Origin: an uncultured Collinsella sp.
GTDB lineage: Bacteria > Actinomycetota > Coriobacteriia > Coriobacteriales > Coriobacteriaceae
Assembly: GCA_958407555.1 (NCBI GenBank)
Contig: CATYJC010000047.1
Location: 1-12,623, forward strand
Reading direction: 5' to 3'
DNA length: 12,623 nt
Made by a program: the position numbers and the translations under genes. The notes under the pieces are model-generated. The model did no database searches. It was not told where the DNA came from and was given only the letters and a program-made list of their open reading frames with translations. Positions 1 through 6,593 of the stretch are shown in pieces (position 1 is the first letter of the stretch; the number at the start of each line of letters is the position of its first letter).

Positions 1-623
1 CCGCAACGTTTATCCCCGCACTCGAGGAAAGCGGCTTTGTAGTGACGCTCGACAAATATGTTTGGCAGGGCGTCGCCATGTGGCTCCGCGAGCGCCTCAA
101 TCGAGGACTTCGCGTGGTTCCGATTTCCCTCAATGTGTCGCGCGTAGACATTCTTGCCTGCGATGTCGCCGAGCATATGGGGTCGCTCGCCGCCCAGTAC
201 AACCTGCCGCCCGAACTCATGCACATCGAGATCACCGAGACCGCCTATACCGGAGAGTCCGAGGCCGTGGATAAGCTGACCGCGGATCTGCACACCCGTG
301 GCTTCTCGACCTACATGGACGATTTTGGCACCGGCCAGTCCACGCTCGCGATGCTCAAGAACGTCAACGTCGACGTCATCAAGCTCGACCGCACCTTTGT
401 GCCCACCGACCGCGATCAAGGCCGCAGCGCGCAGATCGTGTCATCGATGCTCGAGATGGCGCAGTCGCTCCATCTGCCCGTCGTGGTTGAAGGCGTCGAG
501 ACAAATGAGCAGGCAAACATGCTACGACAAATGGGCGCCCGCTACGCTCAGGGCTTCCTCTACTACCGTCCCATGCCGGCGAAGGATTTTGAGGCATTGC
601 TCGATGGTGGCAATAACAACTGA
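1..623 (+). CDS. EAL-domain c-di-GMP phosphodiesterase, 3' part (5'-truncated by window edge)
   Basis: The reading frame is open from the left edge (codons from position 3), so the gene begins outside the window and the in-frame GTG at 42 is internal. The visible 206 residues are the C-terminal part of an EAL domain, which hydrolyses cyclic di-GMP to pGpG. Visible family motifs in order are FIPALEESG, LNVSR (metal-binding Asn), EITET (Glu), MDDFGTGQS (the Asp pair), VIKLDR (Lys), VVEGVET (Glu) and QGFLYYRP (Gln). The EAL tripeptide itself lies outside the window. Every metal and catalytic position that can be seen is intact, so an active phosphodiesterase is expected. Nothing follows the EAL domain except about a dozen residues. 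Domains upstream (GGDEF, PAS or membrane segments) cannot be judged. The neighbour is a GGDEF protein on the same strand, giving synthesis and breakdown genes side by side. Confidence 0.93.
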   Translation, partial: ATFIPALEESGFVVTLDKYVWQGVAMWLRERLNRGLRVVPISLNVSRVDILACDVAEHMGSLAAQYNLPPELMHIEITETAYTGESEAVDKLTADLHTRGFSTYMDDFGTGQSTLAMLKNVNVDVIKLDRTFVPTDRDQGRSAQIVSSMLEMAQSLHLPVVVEGVETNEQANMLRQMGARYAQGFLYYRPMPAKDFEALLDGGNNN

Positions 624-636
624 TACGCTCGCGCGC

Positions 637-665
637 AAAACGCCACCGCCGAGCGGGGGGATTTG
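637..665 (+). terminator. weak candidate terminator after the EAL gene
   Basis: An A-tract (637-640) is followed by an imperfect stem, CCGC at 646-649 pairing with GCGG at 653-656, extended by CC/GG across one mismatch, and then ATTTG. It lies 14 bp after the stop codon. The T-run is short, so this is a low-certainty call. Confidence 0.3.
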
Positions 666-682
666 CCTCCATTAGCCAACAT

Positions 683-713
683 ATATCCCCAATTCAAACC
701 GAATTGGGGATAT
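683..713. promoter_or_regulatory. perfect 13-bp inverted repeat, possible operator
   Basis: ATATCCCCAATTC at 683-695 and GAATTGGGGATAT at 701-713 are exact inverted copies around a 5-nt spacer AAACC. No T-run follows, so it does not look like a terminator. The right arm overlaps a -10-like TATGAT (711-716), 36 bp before the GGDEF start codon. I see no good -35. Binding by a dimeric repressor or activator is an inference from symmetry and position. Confidence 0.5.
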
Positions 714-751
714 GATACAAACCGCTGTTCCGTCCAAGGAGGGTATCCATC

Positions 752-2281
752 ATGAACGAGTCATATCGCCTGGGCGAGCAATCGATTATTGCCTATCTTC
801 AGCGACTTGCGAATGGCGTCTCGACCGCCGAACTCGATGTTGCCGCGCTGCCCGCTGGGCTACGCGCCGTTGGTGAGCAGCTGCAAAAGACGCATGCCAT
901 CCTGCAACAAGAGCGCCGGCTGCTTGAGAGCAACGCCCATATCGACCCGCTCACCAACTTGGGCAACCGCAACGGATTCGACCGTCACGTCGAGCAGCTC
1001 TGGCGCAAAGGCGACCCCTTCACCTGCGCCTATATTGACATCGACCATCTCAAGCATTGCAATGATAGGTTTGGCCACGCCGAAGGCAATCGCTATATTC
1101 TGAGCATCTGCCGCACGCTCTCCGAAACCATGGAGCACGATGAGATGCTGTTCCGTATCGGTGGAGACGAGTTTGTGCTCATCTCGCCCTCCGCAAACGA
1201 GACTGAACTCGAGCAGCGCTTGGAGCAGGTACGTGCCAGGCTGATCGAGGCGAGCTCAGGCGGCAAGGCGCCCATGATCGGCAGCTTTAGCTTTGGCTGC
1301 TCGCGCGTCGATCCACTTGCCGGCGACACGCGCCGCCAGATGACGATGGATGCCGATCGCAAGATGTATCGCTATAAGCTTATGCATCGTGTGCAGCAGC
1401 CGAAAGACAATGACGCGCCGCAACGCCCAATCGTCGATCAGCTTCCCTGCAACGACCGGGTGTTCCAAGCGATCTCCATGAGCTCCGAGACGCGCTATCC
1501 GTTCATCCTTAACCTCGATACGGGCGAATCGCAATGGTCGGTTAACGCCGTGCGCGATTTTGACCTGCCCTCCCAGCACCCTTTTAACTCACTCGACATG
1601 TGGCTCGCCCGCGTTCATCCCGAGGACCGCGACAACGTACGCGCCGAGCTCGACATGGTGATAAACGGCACGTGGCACTTCCACTACATGCAGTATCGCG
1701 TAATGGATGCCACCGGAAAATACGTGCTTTGCGACTGCACGGGCTACCGTTTGGACGGCACCGACACCGAGCCCAGCATGTATGTGGGCATTATCATCAA
1801 CCGAAGCTTGGCAGATACGACCGACTCGGTAACGGGCCTGGGCGATGTCCACGCGCTGGTCAACGCTATTGGAGAGATGCGCCGTGTGGCGCGCGAGGCA
1901 GGCTTTATTGCCATTAAGGTCGACGATATCGCCGAAGTCAATGCCCGCTTTGGATTCGATGCAGGCGACCGCGTGCTCGCCGAAAGCGCCGCCTGCCTCA
2001 TGGATTGTTCGCGCGGCAAGGGTCGCCTGTTCCGCTCGACGGGACCAATGTTCGTGGCGCTTTTCGACGATTTTGATCCCGAAGAGACCGACGCGATCGC
2101 GGAAGAAATCGAGCGGTTCCTGGGTTCTCCCGTGCTCATCGGCTCACTTGAATATCAGCCACCCATTCGTGTGGCGACGCTTCATCTGGACAGCGTTGAC
2201 CGACAGCCCGTTTCCATTTTGAACGAGCTCAAAGCGCTGCTCGGGAAAGCCGTGCAGGTGCCAGGTACCAAACTGGATTAG
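752..2281 (+). CDS. GGDEF-PAS-GGDEF protein (diguanylate cyclase with degenerate second GGDEF domain)
   Basis: The product is 509 residues with a strong ribosome binding site, AAGGAGGG at 736-743, eight bases before the ATG. Residues 1-60 look helical. A first GGDEF domain covers about 62-215, with DPLTNLGNRNGF, YIDIDHLKHCNDRFGH and an intact GGDEF at 137-141, so it should make c-di-GMP from GTP. The inhibitory I-site (RxxD) is replaced by EHDE at 128-131. A PAS-like segment follows at about 226-350 (WSVN, HPEDR, GTWHFHYMQYRV). A second GGDEF-fold domain at about 355-480 carries TGPMF at 440-444 where GGDEF belongs, so it cannot be a cyclase and is probably regulatory or GTP-sensing. No signal peptide or transmembrane segment is apparent, which suggests a cytosolic protein. 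It sits beside an EAL gene, with 128 bp between them. Confidence 0.92.
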   Translation: MNESYRLGEQSIIAYLQRLANGVSTAELDVAALPAGLRAVGEQLQKTHAILQQERRLLESNAHIDPLTNLGNRNGFDRHVEQLWRKGDPFTCAYIDIDHLKHCNDRFGHAEGNRYILSICRTLSETMEHDEMLFRIGGDEFVLISPSANETELEQRLEQVRARLIEASSGGKAPMIGSFSFGCSRVDPLAGDTRRQMTMDADRKMYRYKLMHRVQQPKDNDAPQRPIVDQLPCNDRVFQAISMSSETRYPFILNLDTGESQWSVNAVRDFDLPSQHPFNSLDMWLARVHPEDRDNVRAELDMVINGTWHFHYMQYRVMDATGKYVLCDCTGYRLDGTDTEPSMYVGIIINRSLADTTDSVTGLGDVHALVNAIGEMRRVAREAGFIAIKVDDIAEVNARFGFDAGDRVLAESAACLMDCSRGKGRLFRSTGPMFVALFDDFDPEETDAIAEEIERFLGSPVLIGSLEYQPPIRVATLHLDSVDRQPVSILNELKALLGKAVQVPGTKLD

Positions 2282-2309
2282 CACCGCGCCCGCGCCGCCT
2301 CCCCCATCG

Positions 2310-2318
2310 TGCGATAAT
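2310..2318 (+). promoter_or_regulatory. candidate extended -10 promoter of the flavoprotein gene
   Basis: TGC followed by GATAAT matches an extended -10 element (TGn plus a hexamer with five of six consensus bases). No clear -35 is seen, as is common for extended -10 promoters. Transcription would begin near 2325, about 30 nt before the start codon. CCTCTGC (2319-2325) and GCAGAGG (2340-2346) form an inverted repeat around this start point, and the second arm overlaps the ribosome binding site. Confidence 0.4.
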
Positions 2319-2355
2319 CCTCTGCAGAAGTCACCAAAAGCAGAGGGAGTTTGTG

Positions 2356-2979
2356 ATGAAGGTTCTTTTGGTCAATGGCAGCCCCAAGGCAAACGGCAAC
2401 ACCGCCCGCGCACTCGCCGAGGTCGCCGAGCAGCTCAATGCCGAAGGCATTGATACCGAGGTGTTTCAACTGGGCGCCAAGCCCATTCGCGACTGCATTG
2501 GCTGTGGCCAGTGCGGCAAGCTTGGCGGTCGCTGCACCTTTGACGACGACGTGGTGAACGAGCTCATCGCTGCCGCCAAACAGGCCGACGGTTTTGTCTT
2601 TGGCTCGCCCGTCTACTACGCGCACCCCAGCGGCCGCATCCTTTCGGCACTCGATCGCGCATTCTATGCCGGCAGCAAGGCCTTTGCGCACAAGCCGGGC
2701 GCCGCGGTCGCCGTCGCCCGCCGTGGCGGCACGTCGACCACCTTCGATGTACTCAACAAGTACTTCACCATCAACCAGATGCCCGTAGTTGCTTCCACCT
2801 ACTGGAACAACGTGTTTGGCCGCGTGCCCGGCGACGCCGATGGGGATGCCGAGGGCCTTGCCACCATGCGAAACATCGGCAAAAACATGGCCTGGCTCCT
2901 GCGCTGCATCGAGGCAGGCCATGCCGCCGGTATCAACGCACCCGAGGCAGATCGCGCAACGACCAACTTCATCAGGTAG
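2356..2979 (+). CDS. flavodoxin-fold NAD(P)H-dependent oxidoreductase, iron-sulfur flavoprotein-like
   Basis: The product is a 207-residue protein of the NADPH-dependent FMN reductase / iron-sulfur flavoprotein superfamily. The N-terminal KVLLVNGSPKANGNT is the FMN phosphate-binding loop after the first beta strand. GSPVYYAHPSG is the second flavin-contacting loop. Between them, Cys47, Cys50, Cys53 and Cys60 form CX2CX2CX6C, the compact 4Fe-4S motif type of Isf proteins (CX2CX2CX4-7C). It probably transfers electrons from a reduced carrier to an unknown acceptor. The start at ATG 2356 is preferred over the adjacent in-frame GTG 2353 because the AGAGGGAG box (2342-2349) is then six bases away instead of three. 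The stop codon is 17 bp before the next gene, so co-transcription with the ArsC-like gene is likely. Some relatives keep the cysteines without a proven cluster. Confidence 0.88.
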   Translation: MKVLLVNGSPKANGNTARALAEVAEQLNAEGIDTEVFQLGAKPIRDCIGCGQCGKLGGRCTFDDDVVNELIAAAKQADGFVFGSPVYYAHPSGRILSALDRAFYAGSKAFAHKPGAAVAVARRGGTSTTFDVLNKYFTINQMPVVASTYWNNVFGRVPGDADGDAEGLATMRNIGKNMAWLLRCIEAGHAAGINAPEADRATTNFIR

Positions 2980-2996
2980 AACGGCGGAACAAATAC

Positions 2997-3338
2997 ATGA
3001 ACGTGCAGATTTTTGGCACCAAAAAGTCCTTCGATACCAAGAAAGCACAGCGCTTCTTCAAAGAGCGCCGCATTAAGGTGCAGTTTATCGACCTTAAGGA
3101 AAAGGAGATGAGCAAGGGCGAGCTCACGAGCGTGATGCAGGCGGTCGGTGGCATCGACAAGCTGCTCAACCCCAAAGCCAAGGACGAGGAGACGCTCGCG
3201 CTCATCCAGCACCTCACCCCTAGCCAGCGCTTCGACAAACTGCTCGAGAACCAGCAGGTTCTAGCCGAGCCCATCGTGCGCAACGGCAAGAAGGCCACCG
3301 TCGGTTATTGCCCCGATGTATGGGGAGCCTGGGAGTAG
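2997..3338 (+). CDS. ArsC/Spx-family thioredoxin-fold protein lacking the catalytic cysteine
   Basis: The 113-residue length is normal for the ArsC/Spx family (glutaredoxin-like fold). The N-terminus MNVQIFGTKKSFDTKKAQ aligns with the family's active-site loop, but the position expected to be Cys is Ser11 (TCC, read directly). Downstream family features are present: a conserved-looking LLNPKAKDE segment, and EPIVRNGKKATVG near the C-terminus with the Arg and cis-Pro-like segment. The only cysteine in the whole protein is Cys105 in VGYCPDVW. A thiol-based arsenate reductase mechanism is therefore not possible at the usual site. A binding, adaptor or Spx-like regulatory role is conceivable but unproven. 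The ribosome binding site is weak (GGCGGA, 2983-2988). The 17-bp gap to the flavoprotein gene suggests one transcript. No arsenic gene is nearby. Confidence 0.85.
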   Translation: MNVQIFGTKKSFDTKKAQRFFKERRIKVQFIDLKEKEMSKGELTSVMQAVGGIDKLLNPKAKDEETLALIQHLTPSQRFDKLLENQQVLAEPIVRNGKKATVGYCPDVWGAWE

Positions 3339-3339
3339 C

Positions 3340-3369
3340 TTGTGTTATTTGCCGGCGCGTGGGTATAAG
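3340..3369 (+). promoter_or_regulatory. candidate promoter of the G3E GTPase gene
   Basis: TTGTGT at 3340-3345 and TATAAG at 3364-3369 are separated by 18 bp, a plausible sigma-70-type pair in the 86-bp gap after the ArsC-like gene. It would leave a leader of about 50 nt before the start codon. No metal-regulator box could be recognised. The evidence is only hexamer similarity. Confidence 0.35.
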
Positions 3370-3424
3370 AGCAGGCGTTTGGCATAAGATTCAACTGTAA
3401 GCCATGTCTAACAAAGGAGGGCAC

Positions 3425-4555
3425 ATGCCCAACAAACCCGTGAAGATCATCATGCTTACCGGATACCTCGGTGCCGGCAAGACCACGCTGCTCAACCACA
3501 TCCTCGCTAACGACGGCGGCATCCGCGCCGCCGTGATCGTCAACGATATCGGCGAGATCAACGTCGACGCCAGCCTTATCGCCGACGGCGGCCTTTCCGA
3601 GACCGATGACCTCATCCCGCTCACCAACGGCTGCATCTGCTGCACGCTTTCGGACGACCTGGCCAACCAGCTGCAGGGCATCGCCGATTCGGGCAACTTC
3701 GACTACATCATCATCGAGGCCTCGGGCATTTGCGAGCCCATCCCCATCGCCTACACCATCTCGAGCTTCTGCGACGAGGCCAAGGTGGGCGGCGAGCCCA
3801 AGCTCGCGCTCGACAACATCGTGGCCGTGGTCGACTGTGCCCGCATGTACGACGAGTTCAACGGCGGTCGCGACCTGCTGGCCGAGGATATCGACGAGGA
3901 CGACATCGAGAGCCTGCTCATCCAGCAGATCGAGTTCTGCTCTACGCTGATCCTCAACAAGACCGATACCGTGAGCCCTGAGCAGATCGCCGAGCTCAAG
4001 GCCATCGTGCGCAGCCTGCAGAAGGACGCCGTGATCGTCGAGGCTCAAAACGGCGAGGTCCCCATGGAGGAGCTGCTCGATACCGACCGCTTCGACTTTA
4101 TGCGCGCCTACAACTCCGCCGCCTGGATCGAGGCCATGGAGCATCCCGAAGAGCACGACGACCCCGAGGTGCTCGAGTACGACATCGAGACCTTTGTATA
4201 CTCGCGCCGCAAGCCGTTTGACCTGCAGAAGTTCACCGATTTTGTTGAGCAGGAGTGGCCCGACGAGGTCATCCGCGTTAAGGGTCCGCTGTGGCAGACC
4301 GGCGATCCGGACATGTGCTACATGTTTGAGCAGGCCGGCCACCAGATGCGCCTGATGGAGAACGGCCTGTTCGTTGACTCGGCGCCCGAGGGCGAGAAGC
4401 AGAAGATCATCGACGAGAACCCCGAGATCATGCAGATTTGGGACGACGAGACGGGCGACCGCATGACGAGCCTGTGCATCATCGGCCGTCACATGGACAA
4501 GGATGCGCTCATCGCCTCCCTTGATGCCTGCCTGACTGACTGGCACCGCGCCTAG
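3425..4555 (+). CDS. G3E-family GTPase / metallochaperone (CobW, COG0523)
   Basis: The product is 376 residues and cytosolic. Walker A is GYLGAGKT at 13-20. NDIGEINVD follows at 40-48. The family's hallmark metal-binding CICC is at 70-73, then EASGICEP at 98-105 (G3) and NKTD at 178-181 (G4). The C-terminal third is the CobW_C domain (about 255-375). Members hydrolyse GTP to deliver metal, such as zinc or cobalt, or a cofactor to client enzymes. The client and metal cannot be told here: no cobalamin, nitrile hydratase, urease or zinc-uptake gene adjoins it. The start at 3425 is chosen because AAAGGAGG (3413-3420) lies just upstream. The in-frame ATG at 3404 has no ribosome binding site, and starting there would put the box inside the coding region. 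A strong terminator follows. Confidence 0.92.
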   Translation: MPNKPVKIIMLTGYLGAGKTTLLNHILANDGGIRAAVIVNDIGEINVDASLIADGGLSETDDLIPLTNGCICCTLSDDLANQLQGIADSGNFDYIIIEASGICEPIPIAYTISSFCDEAKVGGEPKLALDNIVAVVDCARMYDEFNGGRDLLAEDIDEDDIESLLIQQIEFCSTLILNKTDTVSPEQIAELKAIVRSLQKDAVIVEAQNGEVPMEELLDTDRFDFMRAYNSAAWIEAMEHPEEHDDPEVLEYDIETFVYSRRKPFDLQKFTDFVEQEWPDEVIRVKGPLWQTGDPDMCYMFEQAGHQMRLMENGLFVDSAPEGEKQKIIDENPEIMQIWDDETGDRMTSLCIIGRHMDKDALIASLDACLTDWHRA

Positions 4556-4593
4556 GTTTATCCAAGCGGGCATTTTTCCGCTACGTAACCGCC

Positions 4594-4634
4594 AAACCAC
4601 CACGAAGGTGCCTGTCCCCTTCGTGGTGGTTTTT
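4594..4634 (+). terminator. Rho-independent terminator after the G3E GTPase gene
   Basis: AAACCACCACGAAGG (4594-4608) and CCTTCGTGGTGGTTT (4618-4632) form a perfect 15-bp stem with a 9-nt loop, and the T-run extends to 4634. The loop and inner stem read AAGGTGCCTGTCCCCTT, related in core to the GTCCC palindromes farther right. The hairpin ends 21 bp before the trmL start codon. As no promoter fits in between, it may also attenuate read-through into trmL. Confidence 0.78.
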
Positions 4635-4655
4635 CGTTCTGAGCCAAGGAGATTC

Positions 4656-5255
4656 ATGTTCAACATTGTGCTGTATGCGCCCGAGATTCCCGCCAATACG
4701 GGCAATATCGGCCGTACCTGCGTGGTCACCGGCGCCCGCCTGCATCTGGTGGAGCCGCTGGGCTTTTCGCTCGACGACAAAACGGTACGTCGCGCCGGCC
4801 TGGGCTACTGGCAAAACTTGGACGTGACGACCTATGCCGGCTGGGAGGATTTCCTTGCACGCAATGGTCTCTCCCCTGCCGACGAACGCCTGCATCTGCT
4901 GACCAAAAAGGCACGCCGCACCTATGCGCAGAGTGCCTACCGCGATGGCGACTACTTGGTCTTTGGCAGCGAGAGCTCGGGCATTCCCGAGCCACTGCTT
5001 GCCGCGGCGCCCGAGCGTTGCGAGCGCATCCCGATGCTGCGCGATTGCGACTCACTCGATAACGCCGAGGCTTGGGAAGCTCACGAGGAATCGCTGGGGC
5101 ATACCGAGAACAGCCACGAGGCCATTCTTCAACAGGACATCTGCGGCAACTTCATCAATCCGGACGACTACCGCATCAGCGCACTCAACCTCTCCAACAG
5201 CGCCGCCATCGTCCTCTACGAAGCCCTGCGCCAGGCAGGCTTTCCGGGAATGTGA
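4656..5255 (+). CDS. trmL: tRNA (cytidine(34)-2'-O)-methyltransferase TrmL, with internal insertion
   Basis: The product is 199 residues, a SPOUT-class methyltransferase that 2'-O-methylates the wobble base of leucine tRNAs using S-adenosylmethionine. The N-terminus FNIVLYAPEIPANTGNIGRT, then LVFGSESSGIP (101-111) and ALNLSNSAAIVLYEALRQ (176-193) are the three TrmL motifs that form the knotted cofactor site. Typical TrmL proteins are about 155-160 residues. Here some 40 extra residues (about 129-172, rich in Asp, Glu and His) separate IPM from LNLSN, where only a short turn is usual. The start at ATG 4656 has AAGGAG at 4646-4651. An upstream in-frame start would lie inside the terminator and is rejected. 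The final Met codon and TGA read ATGTGACAAA, the same string found in the nearby palindromes. Confidence 0.93.
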   Translation: MFNIVLYAPEIPANTGNIGRTCVVTGARLHLVEPLGFSLDDKTVRRAGLGYWQNLDVTTYAGWEDFLARNGLSPADERLHLLTKKARRTYAQSAYRDGDYLVFGSESSGIPEPLLAAAPERCERIPMLRDCDSLDNAEAWEAHEESLGHTENSHEAILQQDICGNFINPDDYRISALNLSNSAAIVLYEALRQAGFPGM

Positions 5256-5256
5256 C

Positions 5257-5297
5257 AAACCTGCCATTAGGGGACGGGGTAGAAATGGCAGATTTTT
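5257..5297 (+). terminator. Rho-independent terminator after trmL
   Basis: CTGCCATT (5261-5268) pairs perfectly with AATGGCAG (5284-5291). The loop is AGGGGACGGGGTAGA, and TTTTT (5293-5297) follows. AAA at 5257-5259 can pair with part of the T-run. It begins directly after the stop codon. Confidence 0.65.
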
Positions 5298-5328
5298 AAA
5301 CCCTCTAGCTCTTGACAAGCTGGTTTTG

Positions 5329-5371
5329 GCATCAATGTGACAAAGGGACTGTCCCTTTGTCACATTGATGC
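5329..5371. repeat. 43-bp perfect palindrome, GTCCC-core repeat copy 1
   Basis: Two exact 21-nt arms, 5329-5349 and 5351-5371, are reverse complements around the single base T5350. The right arm begins GTCCCTTTGTCACATTGATG. The T plus 15 following bases (TGTCCCTTTGTCACAT, 5350-5365) recur unchanged at 6574-6589 and 10301-10316. No T-run follows, so it is not a classical terminator. It sits between trmL and the first ATPase gene. Confidence 0.9.
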
Positions 5372-5387
5372 TCTAAATAACGAACCA

Positions 5388-5419
5388 TTGCTTTTAATCA
5401 GAATTAACTAGAATAAAAT
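5388..5419 (+). promoter_or_regulatory. candidate promoter of the first AAA+ ATPase gene
   Basis: This is the most AT-rich stretch of the window. TTGCTT at 5388-5393 can pair with TAGAAT at 5409-5414 (15-bp spacing) or TAAAAT at 5414-5419 (20 bp). Neither spacing is ideal. TTAAT (5394-5398) and ATTAA (5403-5407) form a small inverted repeat between them. Confidence 0.33.
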
Positions 5420-5451
5420 GAAGTTAAACGGCGGTGCGAAAGGAGAGCCTT

Positions 5452-6552
5452 GTGGAATATCTCGAGAACCCGTTTACCCCCAGTTTTGGCGAGGTTCCTG
5501 CCCATCTCGCTGGCAGACAACAGATTATTCGGGATTTGGACCGTGCCTTCTTGAGCCAGCGCAGGCGCCCAGAATTGACCTCGATTTTCTCAGGCGCGCG
5601 TGGAACCGGTAAAACCGCTCTCATGTCGTCGCTCGCGACAAGGGCGGAATCCCACGGCTGGATAGCCGTAAAGACGACCGCGCTCTCGGGAATGCTTGAG
5701 GAAATCGAGTTCGGGGCGAAACGTGCTGCCGGCCATTTCATCGACCCGTCTAACAACTTCGAAGTCACTGGGCTTGGAATTGCACCGCTCGGCAGCATTG
5801 AGGTCAATCGCGTTCACGATGCCTCAACCTGGCGCTATCGCATGAGCGACATCATCGACCAGCTCAACGAGGCGGGCACCGGTCTGCTCGTCACGGTTGA
5901 CGAGGTGGACCCGACACTCGACGAGATGATTCAGCTCGCAGCGACGTATCAGCACTTTGTGACCGATGGAAAACGCGTCGCACTGCTCATGGCGGGACTT
6001 CCCAACAACGTCTCGACGTTGCTGAACCACAAGACGGTCTCGTTCCTTCGCCGCGCCCAACAATATCATCTGGGTCGCATTGCCGACTATGACGTACGCG
6101 AGGCCTTGATTCGCACGATCCAGGAAAACGATCGCCTGGCAGATGCCGAGGGAATCGATAGAGCCGTTCGCTCGATCTCTGGTTTTCCCTTCCTATTGCA
6201 ACTCGTAGGCTACCGTGCCTGGGATCTCACAAGCGATTCGAAGGAAATCTCGTCGCGCGACTTTGACCTGGGAATCAAAATCGCGCGCGACGAGATGGAC
6301 GACCGAATCCTCGCGGCAACCTATCGGGAACTCACTGCAGAGGACAAGCGATTCCTCATCGCCATGCTCGATGACGAGGAAGAGTCCACCACCGCTGACC
6401 TTGTCGAGCGCCTTAAGCGTTCGCCACAGCAGGTCTCCCGCTACCGACGCCGCATGATAGATGCCGGCATCATCGGGGAACGAGGACGAGGGCTCGTCGC
6501 ATTTGAATTGCCATTCTTCCGCGACTATCTCGCGGCTCAATGCGTGAAATAG
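5452..6552 (+). CDS. AAA+ ATPase of the NPFxP/ORC-like family (paralogue 1), function unknown
   Basis: The product is 366 residues, starting at GTG 5452 behind AAAGGAGAG (5439-5447). The in-frame GTG at 5434 would place that box inside the gene. The N-terminus has NPFTPSFGEVP and AGR (20-22), which I associate with ATP-binding proteins of gut Actinobacteria. Walker A is GARGTGKT at 48-55 and Walker B is LLVTVDE at 145-151. AGLP at 181-184 fits a sensor-1 region. FLRRAQQ at 198-204 may hold an arginine finger. GFPFLLQLVGY follows, and the last 60-70 residues look like a winged helix (DLVERLKRSPQQVSRYRRRMIDAG), so DNA binding is plausible. The overall plan is ORC/Cdc6- or STAND-like. A paralogue lies at 9099-10217 on the other strand. 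It converges with the UvrA-like gene. The biological role is unknown. Confidence 0.82.
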   Translation: MEYLENPFTPSFGEVPAHLAGRQQIIRDLDRAFLSQRRRPELTSIFSGARGTGKTALMSSLATRAESHGWIAVKTTALSGMLEEIEFGAKRAAGHFIDPSNNFEVTGLGIAPLGSIEVNRVHDASTWRYRMSDIIDQLNEAGTGLLVTVDEVDPTLDEMIQLAATYQHFVTDGKRVALLMAGLPNNVSTLLNHKTVSFLRRAQQYHLGRIADYDVREALIRTIQENDRLADAEGIDRAVRSISGFPFLLQLVGYRAWDLTSDSKEISSRDFDLGIKIARDEMDDRILAATYRELTAEDKRFLIAMLDDEEESTTADLVERLKRSPQQVSRYRRRMIDAGIIGERGRGLVAFELPFFRDYLAAQCVK

Positions 6553-6553
6553 A

Positions 6554-6593
6554 CATCAATGAGGCAAAGGGGCTGTCCCTTTGTCACATTGGC
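6554..6593. repeat. GTCCC-core repeat copy 2, imperfect palindrome at a convergent gene junction
   Basis: It fills the 40-bp gap between two convergent stop codons. The right half TGTCCCTTTGTCACAT (6574-6589) is identical to the other copies. The left half has changed at three core positions. Read as + strand RNA, two of these become G-U pairs (6572/6576 and 6564/6584) and 6562/6586 is an A-A mismatch. Farther out 6556/6592 is another U-G pair. The fold therefore survives in the transcript of the ATPase gene. It could end both convergent transcripts, but no T-run is present. Confidence 0.8.

Noticed and set aside
42..44. GTG at 42 as start of the EAL gene
   Set aside because: The frame is open and codes for typical EAL-domain residues (FIPALEESG) upstream of it, to the window edge, and no ribosome binding site precedes it.
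2278..3048. Open frame of 256 codons on the - strand opposite the flavoprotein gene
   Set aside because: Shadow of a gene with clear FMN-loop and cysteine motifs. The antisense product spans the intergenic gap and the start of the next gene and has no family features.
3305..4780. Long open frame (491 codons) on the - strand opposite the G3E GTPase gene
   Set aside because: It is a codon-bias shadow. The + strand product has complete G3E motifs, while the - strand translation is low-complexity, rich in Val, Asp, Gly and Leu, without known motifs, and runs through a terminator.
5312..5317. Perfect -35 hexamer TTGACA after trmL
   Set aside because: At 16-18 bp downstream there is only TGTGAC-like sequence inside the palindrome arm, with no usable -10, so no promoter is called.
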